Source of the DNA: JAXGXJ01 sp963829545
GTDB lineage: Bacteria; Actinomycetota; Thermoleophilia; RBG-16-64-13
Assembly: GCA_963829545.1 (NCBI GenBank)
Contig: CAWHIX010000006.1
Location: forward strand, 72,372 to 136,371
DNA length: 64,000 nucleotides
Direction of reading: 5' to 3'
In this document: in pieces, positions 48,621 to 57,879 of the stretch
Position numbering within the stretch: the first letter of the stretch is position 1
How the letters are laid out: the number at the start of each line of letters is the position of its first letter
Program-made: the position numbers and the translations under genes
Notes under the pieces: generated by a model
Seen by the model: the letters and a program-made list of their open reading frames with translations, nothing else
The model's database searches: none
What the model was told of the DNA's origin: nothing

Positions 48621-48678
48621 TGCACCTGTGTTGCTCCTTCGTGGTGCTATCCCGGCCTGCTCTTCTGTTCTAGTCTGG
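48621..48678 (+). promoter_or_regulatory. candidate LAL-regulator promoter element, copy B
   Basis: The 58 bases match 42647-42704 at 48 positions with no gap. They contain TTGCACCT (48620-48627) and TTGCTCCTTCG (48631-48641), and end in TCTAGTCTGG. It starts 45 bases after the regulator stop and ends 34 bases before the next gene, so it likely drives 48712-49811. Confidence 0.6.
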
Positions 48679-48711
48679 GATGAGACCGTCGGACGGACAG
48701 GGGACCAGCGA

Positions 48712-49020
48712 ATGACACTAACCGACCCACCCGATGCCTCCCGCGACATGCCGACCCTCTACGAGATCCGGGTCTGCGGATCCTTCGACCAGAAGTGGTG
48801 TGGCCTTGTGGAAGGGATGACCCTGGAGGTCGTCCACGACGAAGCTCTGCCGGTGACGGTGATCCGTGCGGTCGTGCAGGACCAGGCCGAACTGGCCGGC
48901 CTGTTGGATGCGCTGTTCGGTCTGAACGCCAGGGTGCTCTCGGTGACGGCCCTGGAGACGGCGCAGGCGTCGAAGACTCGCCGCGGGCTTGCGTCGCCGA
49001 CTCGGGAACTGACGGAGTAA
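48712..49020 (+). CDS. small protein of unknown function under element B
   Basis: A 102-residue protein with no signal or membrane segment. The core (YEIRVCGSFDQKWCGLVEGM, LEVVHDEALPVTVIRAVVQDQAELAGLLDA) has alternating strands and helices, and looks like a small ferredoxin-like alpha/beta fold. I have the impression that similar proteins are encoded beside LAL regulators in actinobacteria, but I know of no named function. The start at 48712 is chosen because upstream sequence is promoter element B. It is followed after 11 bases by a membrane protein gene. Confidence 0.6.
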   Translation: MTLTDPPDASRDMPTLYEIRVCGSFDQKWCGLVEGMTLEVVHDEALPVTVIRAVVQDQAELAGLLDALFGLNARVLSVTALETAQASKTRRGLASPTRELTE

Positions 49021-49031
49021 GAGAGGACGCC

Positions 49032-49811
49032 ATGACGTCAACGCCTTCGACCGGCTTCGTGGCCCAAGAGAGTCGCGCGGCGACGAGCCCGCGCGCGGGC
49101 GCCATCGCCGGCCTGCTGTTCGCGATCCTGTTCGCGGTGAGCGTCACCCTCATCCGCCTGGCTGCGTCGGGGGCGGCCGACGAGGCCGGCGACTGGCTGG
49201 GAGACAAGGCCGGGTGGGTCTCGTTCGCGCTCGGACTCATGCCCTTTGCGGGCATGTTCTTCCTCTGGTTCATCGCGGTCGTACGTACTCGTCTGGGTCG
49301 CTTCGAAGACCAGTTCTTCGCCACCGTCTTTCTGGGCAGCGGGCTGATATTCCTGGCGATGGTGTTCGTGGCTGCGGGCGTTGCAGGCGGTATGGCCGTC
49401 AGCTACAGTCGCGCCCCTGCCGAGTTCGTCGAGAGCCCTTCGTACTACTTCGCCCGCGACGTGGTCATGCAGATCTTCGTGGTCTATGCGATGCGCATGG
49501 CCGCCATCTTCATCTTCTCCCAGGCCGCCTTGTGGCTGCGGACGAAGGTCATGCCGCGGTGGATGGCTTTCCTTAGTTTCGTCGTAGGATTCGTGCTATT
49601 GGTCGTGATACAGCAGTCGCTTTGGATCATCCTTCTCTTCCCAGCGTGGGTCTTCCTCGTGAGCCTGTATATATTGATCATGAGCTTCACTCGCCGGCGG
49701 GCGGGGAGCGCGGACGGTATGACGCCGGCGACAGGCCTACCGGCGACCGGCGCACCGACCGCGGAGGTGTCGGTGTCGGCGTCGAGTCCTTCGGCCGGGC
49801 CGACGACATGA
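49032..49811 (+). CDS. six-segment membrane protein of unknown function
   Basis: A 259-residue protein with about six hydrophobic segments: AGAIAGLLFAILFAVSVTLI, GWVSFALGLMPFAGMFFLWF, LGSGLIFLAMVFVAAGVAGG, VYAMRMAAIFIFSQAALW, FLSFVVGFVLLVVIQQ and LWIILLFPAWVFLVSLYIL. The C-terminal ~30 residues are an Ala/Thr/Pro/Ser-rich tail. I do not recognise a family with confidence. The ATG at 49032 follows GAGAGGACGCC, 11 bases after the small protein's stop; the two form one unit. Confidence 0.65.
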   Translation: MTSTPSTGFVAQESRAATSPRAGAIAGLLFAILFAVSVTLIRLAASGAADEAGDWLGDKAGWVSFALGLMPFAGMFFLWFIAVVRTRLGRFEDQFFATVFLGSGLIFLAMVFVAAGVAGGMAVSYSRAPAEFVESPSYYFARDVVMQIFVVYAMRMAAIFIFSQAALWLRTKVMPRWMAFLSFVVGFVLLVVIQQSLWIILLFPAWVFLVSLYILIMSFTRRRAGSADGMTPATGLPATGAPTAEVSVSASSPSAGPTT

Positions 49812-49867
49812 TGCCGCGGCGTGTGGCTCGGCCGCCGTTCATGGGCTGACCAGCAAGAGTGGGTGCC

Positions 49868-49901
49868 GATGTTTACCTAGCGAGTAGAGTGTAAACACAT
49901 C
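49868..49901. promoter_or_regulatory. inverted repeat upstream of the sulfatase fusion
   Basis: TGTTTAC (49870-49876) and GTAAACA (49891-49897) form a perfect 7-bp inverted repeat with a 14-bp spacer, extended by GATG on the left and CATC on the right. It is in the 256-bp non-coding space before the sulfatase gene, about 170 bases from its start. It is a candidate operator; no -35/-10 pair is convincing. Confidence 0.4.
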
Positions 49902-50067
49902 AACTTGGAAGCAACGTAGGGACAGAGGGTAGGAAGGGAGAGCCTGACAGAAATCGGGTCCTGCTGAGACCGCAGGCGCGCTGCTGGCGCCGTCGACGTG
50001 CTCATCTGGGTGTTGACAGGCACGTCGTGGATCGAAAAGAGCCGCTGACAACTAAGGGAAGGTTAAC

Positions 50068-52975
50068 GTGAGCAAGGAAGATAAGAACGTTGTCATCGTG
50101 GCCGCTTACATGGGAACCGAGCCGGCCAAGAAGAACTTCGACCAACTCACGCAGTTGGTGAAGGATAAGAAGGTCAAGAGCGACGGTATCATTTTGGTCG
50201 AGAAGGACAAGGACGGCCAGTTGCTCGTCAGCGAGACCGGCGACCATCTCGGCCGCAAGGGGGCGGAATGGGGCGGCGGGGTCGGCCTGCTGGTCGGTCT
50301 CTTTGCGCCGCCACTGCTGGCTGCGACCGCCGTGGGCGCTGCAGCCGGTGCGCTGGTCGGCAAGTTCGCCAAGCACAAGATCGTGGACGGTATCGAGGGC
50401 GGGTTGGGTCAGAATCTCAAGCCGGGCCAGGCCGCGATACTCACCATCGTCGAGGAAAAGGATCGCCTCGCCGCAGAACAGGCGTTGGTCGACTCACCGG
50501 CCAAGTCGGTGGCGGTCATGGAAGAAGGCGGCGCCGAGGGCCTCAAGGCGGCCCTGAACGAGGCTCGCGGGAAGTTCAATCCCGATCGCACCGTGCTGCC
50601 GATACCCGACAAGACCTTCGGCGGGGCGGTCGCCCGCACGATGGACCGGGCAGTCGCGGACTGGAGCTTCATCCCCGGTCCGAAGGCTCCCGAGAGCGCA
50701 CCCAACGTCCTGATCGTGCTCGTCGACGACGCCGGTTTCGGCGGACCGGAACCTTTCGGCGGCGAGATCCACACCCCCACGCTGGAGCGTATCGGTCAGA
50801 TGGGCCTGACCTACAACGCCTTCCACGTGACGGCTGTGTGCTCTCCTACCCGCGCGGCGCTGCTCACCGGGCGCAACCATCACCGCGTCGGCATGGGCGG
50901 CATCGCCGAGTTTCCGGGACCGTTCCCCGGCTACACGGGCGTGCGGCCGCGCAGTTGCACGGGGCTGCCCCGCATCTTGAAGGAGAACGGCTACGTCACC
51001 GCCGGCTTCGGCAAGTGGCACATGACGCCTGGCCGCGAGATGGGACCGGCCGGCCCCTTGAGCACTGGCCGCAGGCCTGGGGCTTCGACCACTGGTGGGG
51101 CTTCCTTACCGGCGCGGCTGGCCAGTACGACCCGGTCATCACCCAGGACAACTCGGTGCTCGGCGTCCCCGAGGGCAAGGACGGGAAGCTCTACTACTTG
51201 CCCGACGACATCACCGACAAGACTATCGAGTGGCTGCACGCCGTCCGCGCGCACGACGCTCACAAGCCGTGGTTCGTCTACTACTCCACGGGCGCGACCC
51301 ATGCGCCGCATCATGTCGCCAAGGAGTGGGCCGACAAATACAAGGGCCAGTTCGACGACGGCTGGGACAAGTACCGCGAGCGGACCCTTGAGCGCCAGAA
51401 GAAGCTCGGCATCGTGCCGCCGGATACTGAGTTGGCAGCCCGACCCGACCCGTACCCGGCCTGGGATACCCTCAGCGACGCGGAAAAGAAACTGTACGCC
51501 CGCCAGATGGAAGTCTTCGCCGGCTTCTCAGAGAATACCGACTGGAACGTCGGCCGGCTGATCGACGAGATCGAGGAGATGGGCGAACTGGACAACACGC
51601 TCATCATGTATATCTGGGGTGACAACGGCGCGAGCATGGAGGGTACGACCACCGGTTCCTTCAACGAGACGACCTTCTTCAATGGTGTCGTGCTGAACGC
51701 CGAGCAGCAATTAGCGCTGATCGAGAAATTCGGCGGCATCGAAGAACTCGGCGGCGAGCACACCGCCCCGCACTTTGCCGCGGCCTGGGCACATGCCAAC
51801 AACACCCCCTTCCAATGGGGCAAGCAGATGGCCAGCCACCTTGGCGGCACGCGCGATCCGATGGTCGTCGCTTGGCCGAGCCGCATCAAGCCTGACAGCC
51901 AGGTCCGCAGCCAGTTCACCCACTGCATCGACATCGCCCCGACCATCCTGGAAGCCATCGGCGTTCCCGAACCGAAGGTGGTCGACGGCATCGAGCAGGA
52001 GCCCATGGACGGCACCAGCTTCTCCTACACGTTCGAAGATCCAGGTGCCGCGGCGCGCCACACCGTGCAGTACTTCGAGATGTACGGCAGTCGCGCCATC
52101 TATAAGGAAGGCTGGTGGGCCTGCTCGCGGCTCGACAAGCTGCCGTGGGACTTCTCGCCGGCGACGCTCAGTCGCTTCGCGCCGGGCAGCGGGTATGACC
52201 CCGACCAGGATACGTGGGAGCTCTATTACCTCCCGGACGACTTCAGCCAGGCCAAGAACCTGGCGGTCGAAAAGCCTGAGAAGCTGGCCGAACTCAAGGA
52301 GCTCTTCTGGCAGGAGGCGGAGCGCAACCGGGCGCTGCCGCTACTCGGCGGAATGGCGGTGTTCTTCGGCATCCTGCCGCCGATGCCGACGGTCACGCGC
52401 CACAGCTTCGCCGGCGATGTTCAGAATGTGTCGACCACGGTGATCCCCCGCATCTACGGGCGATCCTACGCGATCGAAGCCGAACTCGAAGTCCCGGAAG
52501 GCGGGGCCGAGGGCGTGCTGTGCGCCTTCGCCGACTTCATCGGCGGGTTCTCGCTATGGGTTGACGAGAAGGGCCACCTCATCCACACCTACCAGTTCCT
52601 CGGCGTGGACACCTACAAGCAGGTCTCGACCGAGCCGATCCCGACCGGCGATGTGACCGTGAAGATGCTGTTCGAGATCGACGAGCCCAAACCGGGGGCC
52701 GGTGGAAAAGTGACCCTGTGGGCCAACGACAAGCAGATCGGCGAAGGCACGATGCCCCACTCCGTGGCGATGCTCTTCACGACCTATGCCGGTATGGACA
52801 TGGGCCGCGACAACGGTGGCGTGGTCGACCTGGATACGAGGACAAGGCGCCGTACGCCTTCACCGGCAAGCTGAAGAAGGTCGTCTTCGATCTCAAACCC
52901 GCTCACCTGGAAGCGGAGCAGGGTCTGCATCAGCACGCGATGGTCAACGCGGTGGCCGCAGGTGCTGCCGGCTGA
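50068..52975 (+). CDS. DUF1269-sulfatase fusion (two frame breaks)
   Basis: About 968 residues if joined. Residues 1-170 are a DUF1269 domain: VVIVAAYMGTEPAKKNFDQL, a glycine-zipper hydrophobic segment (69-98), and LKPGQAAILTIVEEKDR. From residue ~205 the same uninterrupted frame is a type I sulfatase: NVLIVLVDDAGFGGPEPFGG (metal Asp220/221), and VCSPTRAALLTGRNHH, where Cys258 is the formylglycine position (CxPxR). A base lost near 51060 (TTT to TT) shifts into HWPQAWGFDHWWGFL and YIWGDNGASMEGT. Another, near 52832 (GGG to GG), shifts into YEDKAPYAFTGKLKKVVFDL. It probably hydrolyses a sulfate ester. No formylglycine-generating enzyme gene is in the window. Confidence 0.82.
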
Positions 52976-52990
52976 TTCTTGTACCGCGTC

Positions 52991-53031
52991 GGGAGGTCTC
53001 GCCGCCGCGCAAAGCGGCGCCGAGACCTCCC
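52991..53031 (+). terminator. terminator after the sulfatase gene
   Basis: GGGAGGTCTCG (52991-53001) pairs with CGAGACCTCCC (53021-53031); inner CCGC/GGCG bases extend the stem around GCAAAGC. It begins 15 bases after the sulfatase stop. There is only a short T-rich tail. Confidence 0.7.
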
Positions 53032-53166
53032 AGCTTGTTGGCGAGTTCAGATGGATGCCGACTGGCCTCGGGACTGTTGAGCAGACGCTAAGGTCTCACT
53101 GGGAAAGTGCCCGAGCGTTGCTGGTGTGTCGCTGGGGATCCGCCGTCTGGATAGGAGAGGAGTCGC

Positions 53167-53349
53167 GTGGCGACAATGACCTTCAAGGATGGAACACCAT
53201 TGAAGGGCGTCATCAGACGCGCCACCGAGGAGTCGCCGCCGCCTGGCGTGGATGACACGGGGCTTTGCCCCGTGTCATCCACATCACGTTCGTGGCCCGC
53301 TGTCCTGGGGGCCGACAGAAAGGCGTCTTTGGGAGGAACCACCGAATGA
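53167..53349 (+). CDS. 60-codon leader ORF coupled to SulP-2
   Basis: A GTG at 53167 has GGAGAGGAG upstream. The frame runs 60 codons and ends in an ATGA overlap with the SulP-2 start. The peptide (ATMTFKDGTPLKGVIRRATE...) matches nothing I know, and its middle is encoded by the perfect 16-bp hairpin at 53248-53282. It may be a leader peptide or an accidental frame. Confidence 0.35.
   Translation: MATMTFKDGTPLKGVIRRATEESPPPGVDDTGLCPVSSTSRSWPAVLGADRKASLGGTTE
53248..53282 (+). promoter_or_regulatory. perfect 16-bp hairpin in the SulP-2 leader
   Basis: GTGGATGACACGGGGC (53248-53263), loop TTT, and its exact complement at 53267-53282. There is no T-run after it, so it is not a standard terminator. 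It ends 64 bases before the SulP-2 start, inside the leader ORF. It could act as an attenuator or stabilising structure, or be the trace of a mobile repeat. Confidence 0.6.
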
Positions 53350-55095
53350 GCGAGCCGAGTAGAACAAGCACCGGGGAAAAGGGGCGCTCCGGCGGCATTG
53401 CCCGCTACGTCCCCATCCTTTCGTGGTTGCCCAGCGTACGACCGGAAGTGGCTCGGCGCCGATGCCATCGCGGGGCTGACCGCTTGGGGCCTTCTGGCCC
53501 CGGAGGCCATGGCCTACGCGGGCATCGCCGGTCTTCCACCGGAGACCGGGCTGTACGCCCTGGTTGCGTCCCTCTTGGTCTACGCCCTGCTCGGCAGCTC
53601 GCGCCACCTGTCGGTCCAACCGACTTCGGCGACCGCCGCTCTTATCGCCTCGACTGTGGTCGCGCTGGGTGTCGCTGCAAGCGACATGGCGACCTACCAG
53701 TCGTACGCGATCATGCTGGTGTTGCTCGTGGGGGTAGGCTTCGTCATCGCCGGCTTTGCGCGCCTGGGCTTCATCACGCAGTTCCTCTCCAAGCCGGTGA
53801 TGGATGGGTTCGTCACGGCCCTGGCTTTCTTCATCGCCATCGGACAACTCAACAAGCTTTTCGGCGTCGAGAAGGGAGAGGGCAACAGCTTCCAGAAGCT
53901 CTTCAGCGTCATCGAAAGCCTTCCGGAGGCCAATTGGACCACGTTCGCGGTCGGGGCTTCGGCGCTGGCGCTGCTCTTCCTTCTTCCCCGCCTGAGCAGG
54001 CGCATCCCGGCCGGACTCGTCGTGCTCTTCCTCTACATCCTTGTCAGCTACCTGCTCGATCTGAGCGGCCGTTTCGGCGTGGAGGTGGTCGGCGAACTGC
54101 CGCAGGGGCTTCCCTCCCTCACGTTTCCTGATGTGCCGGCGTCCGAGATACTGAAGATGGTGCTCCCGGCCATCGGCATCGTCCTTGTCGCCTACAGCGA
54201 AGCCCTCGGGGTGGCCCGGGAGTTCGCGGAGAAGCACGGCTACGAGGTCGACCCCAACCAGGAACTGCGTGCCCACGGGATAGCCAACCTGGCGAGTGGC
54301 TTCTTCGGTGGGCTGCTGGTTGCGGGAAGCATGTCCGGGTCGGCGGTGAAAGAGGGGGCGGGAGCCCGTACCCAGGTCTCCAGCCTGGTGGCCTGGGTGG
54401 CCGTCATCATCACCGTTCTCGTCCTCACTCCCCTCTTCAAGACCTTGCCGGAGGCTGTGCTCGCCGCACTGATCATCCACGCCGTGTGGCATATCATCGT
54501 GGCCCGCAAGCTCAAACAGGTGCGACTCGTATCGCGTCCGGAGTTCCTCCTCGGAGTCCTCACCTTCTTCGCCTTGCTCCTCACCGACGTTCTCCAGGGC
54601 ATGATGGTAGGCCTCATCGCCTCCCTCATCTGGTTCATCTACAAGGCCACCAAGCCCCATCTGGCATCTCTGGGTCGCGTTGTTGGCGCCAAGGATGTCT
54701 TCTCCGATATCACCCGTCATCCCGAAGACACGCCGGTGCCGGGGCTGCTGATCCTCCGCCTCAACGCCCCGCTGTTCTACGCCAATGCACAGAGCGTGCG
54801 CGACCAAGTCAAGACCCTGGTGGACCACACCGATCCCTCGCCACGCGCGGTGCTCTTCGACGCGGTGGCCCAGGACGACCTGGACGTGACCAGCGCGGAC
54901 ACCCTGAGGAAGCTGTTCGCAGAACTGCAGCAGCGCGGGATCGACATCTACCTGGCTGAAGTCCACGCACCGGTGCGTGAGTTCGCACGCCGTGTCGGTC
55001 TCTCGGATATGATTGCCGAGGACCACATATTCCCCACCGTCCCCTTAGCCGTCGCGGCATTCGAGTCCCAACGAAAGGAGTCAGACTATGTTTGA
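53346..55095 (+). CDS. SulP-family anion transporter with STAS domain (SulP-2; one frame break)
   Basis: About 582 residues from ATG 53346 (GGAGGAACCACCGA upstream). The start IARYVPILSWLPS is followed by a one-base surplus near 53440. The frame then continues as YDRKWLGADAIAGLTAWGLL and AYAGIAGLPPETGLYALVAS, the SulP signature, with about 12-14 segments. A C-terminal STAS domain follows (PGLLILRLNAPLFYANAQSV, VTSADTLRKLFAELQQRGID). It resembles SulP-1 only in family. Its end overlaps the DUF6325 gene by 8 bases. The likely substrate is sulfate, bicarbonate or another small anion. Confidence 0.85.
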
Positions 55096-55511
55096 CCTTC
55101 CCCTGGAGTACGCCCTGATCGAATTCGAGGACGCCAAGTTATCGGGCAAGATCATCCCCGAACTCTTGCATCTGGCGGAGCGCGGCATCGTGCGTTTCGT
55201 AGACATCGCCTTCATCCAGAAGGAGGAGGACGGCACCACGCGCACCCTCGAACTCAACGATCTCGATCCCGAGGTCTACGAGCTGTTCGTCCCCGTGGGC
55301 GAGCACGTCTCCAACCTCTTCACCAACGACGACCTGCAGATCGCCGCGAGCAGACTCCCCGCGAAGTCGGCGGCAGTACTCTTCCTGTGGGAGAATCTGT
55401 GGGTCGCCGACCTCGCAAGGCGTCATGGACGCCGGCGGTCGTCTTGTAGAACGGGCGCAGATCGCCCCCGAGATAGTCGAAGAATTCAAGGAGGCTCTCG
55501 CCGCGGAATAG
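55088..55511 (+). CDS. DUF6325-family protein (one frame break)
   Basis: About 140 residues. LEYALIEFEDAKLSGKIIPE, GIVRFVDIAFIQKEEDGTTR, DLDPEVYELFVPVGEHVSNL and SAAVLFLWENLWVADLARR match the actinobacterial DUF6325 family. A frame change near 55422 restores the usual ending VMDAGGRLVERAQIAPEIVE, with a TAG at 55509. Function is unknown. It overlaps SulP-2 by 8 bases and precedes the repeat peptide, suggesting the three act together. Confidence 0.75.
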
Positions 55512-55569
55512 CAGGCGACTCCGAAAGCTAGCGTGAACCGATCCAGACTTTTCCATAGGAGGCAGAATA

Positions 55570-55772
55570 ATGGGACCACGTAGAGGACCGAATCCCCCCG
55601 GACCTGTCGGCGGCGTCGGCCGCGGACCTAACCCTCCGGGACCAGTGGGCGGTGTCGGCCGTGGACCAATCCCCCCGGCCCTGTCGGTGGCGTCGGCCGC
55701 GGACCAAACCCCCCCGGCCCCGTGGGCGGCGTCGGTGTGGGACGCCGCAATGGCGTGGGGCTGCTGCGCTAG
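55570..55772 (+). CDS. tandem-repeat Gly/Pro peptide (one base missing)
   Basis: After AGGAGGCAGAATA, an ATG opens a ~67-residue peptide: MGPR, then four copies of RGPNPPGPVGGVG, then VGRRNGVGLLR and a TAG at 55770. Copy 3 is one base short (38 instead of 39 nt); restoring an A after CCA at about 55668 gives four perfect protein repeats. The copies differ at synonymous sites (GGA/GGC, CCC/CCG/CCT), so the protein sequence, not only the DNA, appears to be kept. The Gly-Pro pattern suggests an extended, possibly polyproline-II chain. No family is known to me. It ends the SulP-2/DUF6325 unit. Confidence 0.55.
55582..55736 (+). repeat. four 39-bp tandem repeats inside the Gly/Pro peptide gene
   Basis: Units at 55582-55620, 55621-55659, 55660-55697 (one base short) and 55698-55736. 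They encode the same 13 residues with varying third bases. Confidence 0.85.
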
Positions 55773-55842
55773 GTCGTCCGCTCCGCTTGCGGACGCCAAG
55801 CGCGGGCACCGGCTGATCGCGCCGGGCTCGAGGAGAATAACC

Positions 55843-55874
55843 AGGGGCGCGCCCCGCTATCGGGGCGCGCCCCT
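55843..55874. terminator. bidirectional terminator between the repeat peptide and TetR genes
   Basis: A perfect 14-bp stem, AGGGGCGCGCCCCG (55843-55856) and CGGGGCGCGCCCCT (55861-55874), loop CTAT, followed by GTCTGTTTC on the plus strand. The TetR stop codon (55857-55859, minus strand) lies in the loop. Confidence 0.75.
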
Positions 55875-56516
55875 GTCTGTTTCGGGGTCCGGTCTTGGCC
55901 TCCGACGGCGTGAGCTCTCCCCGCCTTTCAACTCGGCGGGGTGGTAGCGGACACCGTCCCAGATCATCTTGTCGACTTCCAGCAGCGCCTCTCGGGCAGT
56001 GAGACCGGCAGCGGCCAGGAGGTCTTCGTCGCGAACGGCGAAGGCGATGTATCTGAACATGCCGACAGCGAAACGAACGTTGATCGGCCTGATCTCGCCG
56101 GCCTTCGCGGCCTCGTCGAGCAGCGCCGAGAAGCGCTCGATGAACCGATCGGACACGATCTCTCGATAGGCCCTCCGGGTCGCTTCGAAATACTCGACGT
56201 CGCGGCGAAAAGTGGAAGTCAACTCGCGCAGGCCGTCGGCTCCTTCGCGGTAGTAGGTCCGAGCCCGAGCGGACGGCGTGGAACATGCACGCGCCTGGGC
56301 ATCGATATTGGCGAGCAGGCGCTCTCCCCACCGCTCAAGAGCAAGGATCACGAGGTCGGTCTTGCTTGGTGCAAGCTTGTAGAGAGTGGCGACGGAGCAG
56401 CGGAGCTCCCGTGCGAGGTCGGACATCTTCAGCTCGGAGAAGCCCCGCGCTGCGACGATGCGCATCACACCGTCGAGCAACTCCTCGGCGCGGCCGTTGG
56501 CAAGTCTCTTGGGCAC
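55857..56516 (-). CDS. TetR/AcrR-family transcriptional regulator
   Basis: About 219 residues from GTG 56516 (GGGAGGGAC upstream). The N-terminal helix-turn-helix reads LLDGVMRIVAARGFSELKMSDLARELRCSVATLYKLAPSK, with the TetR turn at SVATLYKL. The C-terminal ligand domain has no special signature. An in-frame ATG at 56594 would add ~26 residues not typical of the family. It is divergent from the sugar dehydrogenase gene at 56707 across an AT-rich intergenic space, so it probably regulates that operon and itself. Confidence 0.85.
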   Translation of the reverse strand: MPKRLANGRAEELLDGVMRIVAARGFSELKMSDLARELRCSVATLYKLAPSKTDLVILALERWGERLLANIDAQARACSTPSARARTYYREGADGLRELTSTFRRDVEYFEATRRAYREIVSDRFIERFSALLDEAAKAGEIRPINVRFAVGMFRYIAFAVRDEDLLAAAGLTAREALLEVDKMIWDGVRYHPAELKGGESSRRRRPRPDPETDRGAPR

Positions 56517-56706
56517 ACCACGTCCCTCCCGTGAACCGTCCGGCGCGGCTCCGATCGTCGTAGACAAGGACAGACCCGCTATTGTACGGCGCATAGAATG
56601 ATACTAGAATGGGTACCAAGCTACTGAATATATTACTCTAACTCGTCCGCCGCCGCACGACCTTTGGCGGCAGAGTTGTGGCCACAAGTCCCCTGCAGGA
56701 GAAAGC

Positions 56707-57801
56707 ATGAAGGCACTGGCGGCATTTCCATCCACTCGTGAGGTCCGGCTCGTCGACCACCCGGAACCGGTGGTCGCGGGACCCACCCAGGTCAAGCTGC
56801 GCATCCTCGAGGCGGGGGTGTGCGGCACCGACCGCGAGATCACGTCTTTCGAGTATGGGGACCCGCCGGTCGGCTCCCCCTATCTGATCATCGGACACGA
56901 AGCCCTCGGCGAGGTCGTGGAGGTCGGCAGGGATGTCGCCGGCCTGGCGCTCGGAGACCTGGCAGTGCCCATGGTGCGTCGCCCCTGCTCCGACGATTGG
57001 TGCGGCCCGTGCCGGCACGGCCGCCAAGACTTCTGCATCACCGGCGACTTCACGGAACGGGGCATCAAAGAAGAGCATGGGTATATGACCGAGTTCGTCG
57101 TGGATGACGAGCGCTACATGGTCAAGGTACCTCGGAAGCTGCGCGAGGTGGCCGTGTTGCTCGAGCCGCTCACGGTGGCAGAGAAGGCAGCCGAGCAGAC
57201 GCGCGTCCTAGTGGGCCGACTGCCCGGAGATCTCAAGAACGATCCCAGCAGCCTCAACGCAGTCGTTCTGGGCGCCGGGCCTATCGGGTTGTTGGGCGCG
57301 ATGAAACTCATGGATGGTGGATTCAAGACCTTCGTGTACTCGATGGACCCGGCCGACAGCCCCAACGTCAAGATCGCGACCGCCATCGGTGCCCGGTTCA
57401 TATCGGCGGCCGATCATCCACCCACGGACCTGGCCAAGATAGTGGGCAACATCAGCCTGATGTATGAGGCCACGGGGATACCCAAGGTGGCCTTCGACGC
57501 GCTCAGCGTGTTGGGGGTCAACGGTGTCTTCCTGTCCACAGGAGTGCCGGCGCTGGGACAGCCGCTGGCGATCGAGGCAGGACAGATACTGCGCAACCTG
57601 GTGCTCAACAACCAACTGATGTGCGGCACCGTGAACGCCGGTCGCGCCTCCTTCGAGGAGGGACTGCAGGACCTGGAGTCCTTCATGCAACGCTTCCCCG
57701 ACGCCGTCCGCGCCCTGGTCACGGCCCGGGTGTCGCTCGACGACGCCCGCGAGGCCGTTCTGTCGAGAGGCGGGATCAAGACCGTGGTCACGGTAGGGTG
57801 A
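56707..57801 (+). CDS. zinc-dependent glucose 1-dehydrogenase-like medium-chain dehydrogenase
   Basis: The 364-residue enzyme shows GVCGTDREI and GHEALGEVVEVG (catalytic zinc), the structural-zinc Cys set CSDDWCGPCRHGRQDFC, LLEPLTVAEKA, and the NAD(P) motif VLGAGPIGLLG. The spacing and the LEPLTVAEKA stretch are those of archaeal-type glucose dehydrogenases, which oxidise glucose and other aldoses. The substrate here could be another sugar or alcohol. It heads a same-strand series with a cyclase-family protein, CoA-disulfide-reductase-like and desulfinase-like genes. Confidence 0.85.
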   Translation: MKALAAFPSTREVRLVDHPEPVVAGPTQVKLRILEAGVCGTDREITSFEYGDPPVGSPYLIIGHEALGEVVEVGRDVAGLALGDLAVPMVRRPCSDDWCGPCRHGRQDFCITGDFTERGIKEEHGYMTEFVVDDERYMVKVPRKLREVAVLLEPLTVAEKAAEQTRVLVGRLPGDLKNDPSSLNAVVLGAGPIGLLGAMKLMDGGFKTFVYSMDPADSPNVKIATAIGARFISAADHPPTDLAKIVGNISLMYEATGIPKVAFDALSVLGVNGVFLSTGVPALGQPLAIEAGQILRNLVLNNQLMCGTVNAGRASFEEGLQDLESFMQRFPDAVRALVTARVSLDDAREAVLSRGGIKTVVTVG

Positions 57802-57879
57802 GGAACGGCGGCGTCAGGAACAATGATGCGGGGAACTGTAGCGATAGACCCCACTTGCGTAGATTGGACAGGAGGGAAT

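Noticed and set aside
53248..53282. Miniature transposon end
   Set aside because: The 16-bp arms are separated by only 3 bases and no target duplication or second copy was seen, so a hairpin within the transcript is more likely.
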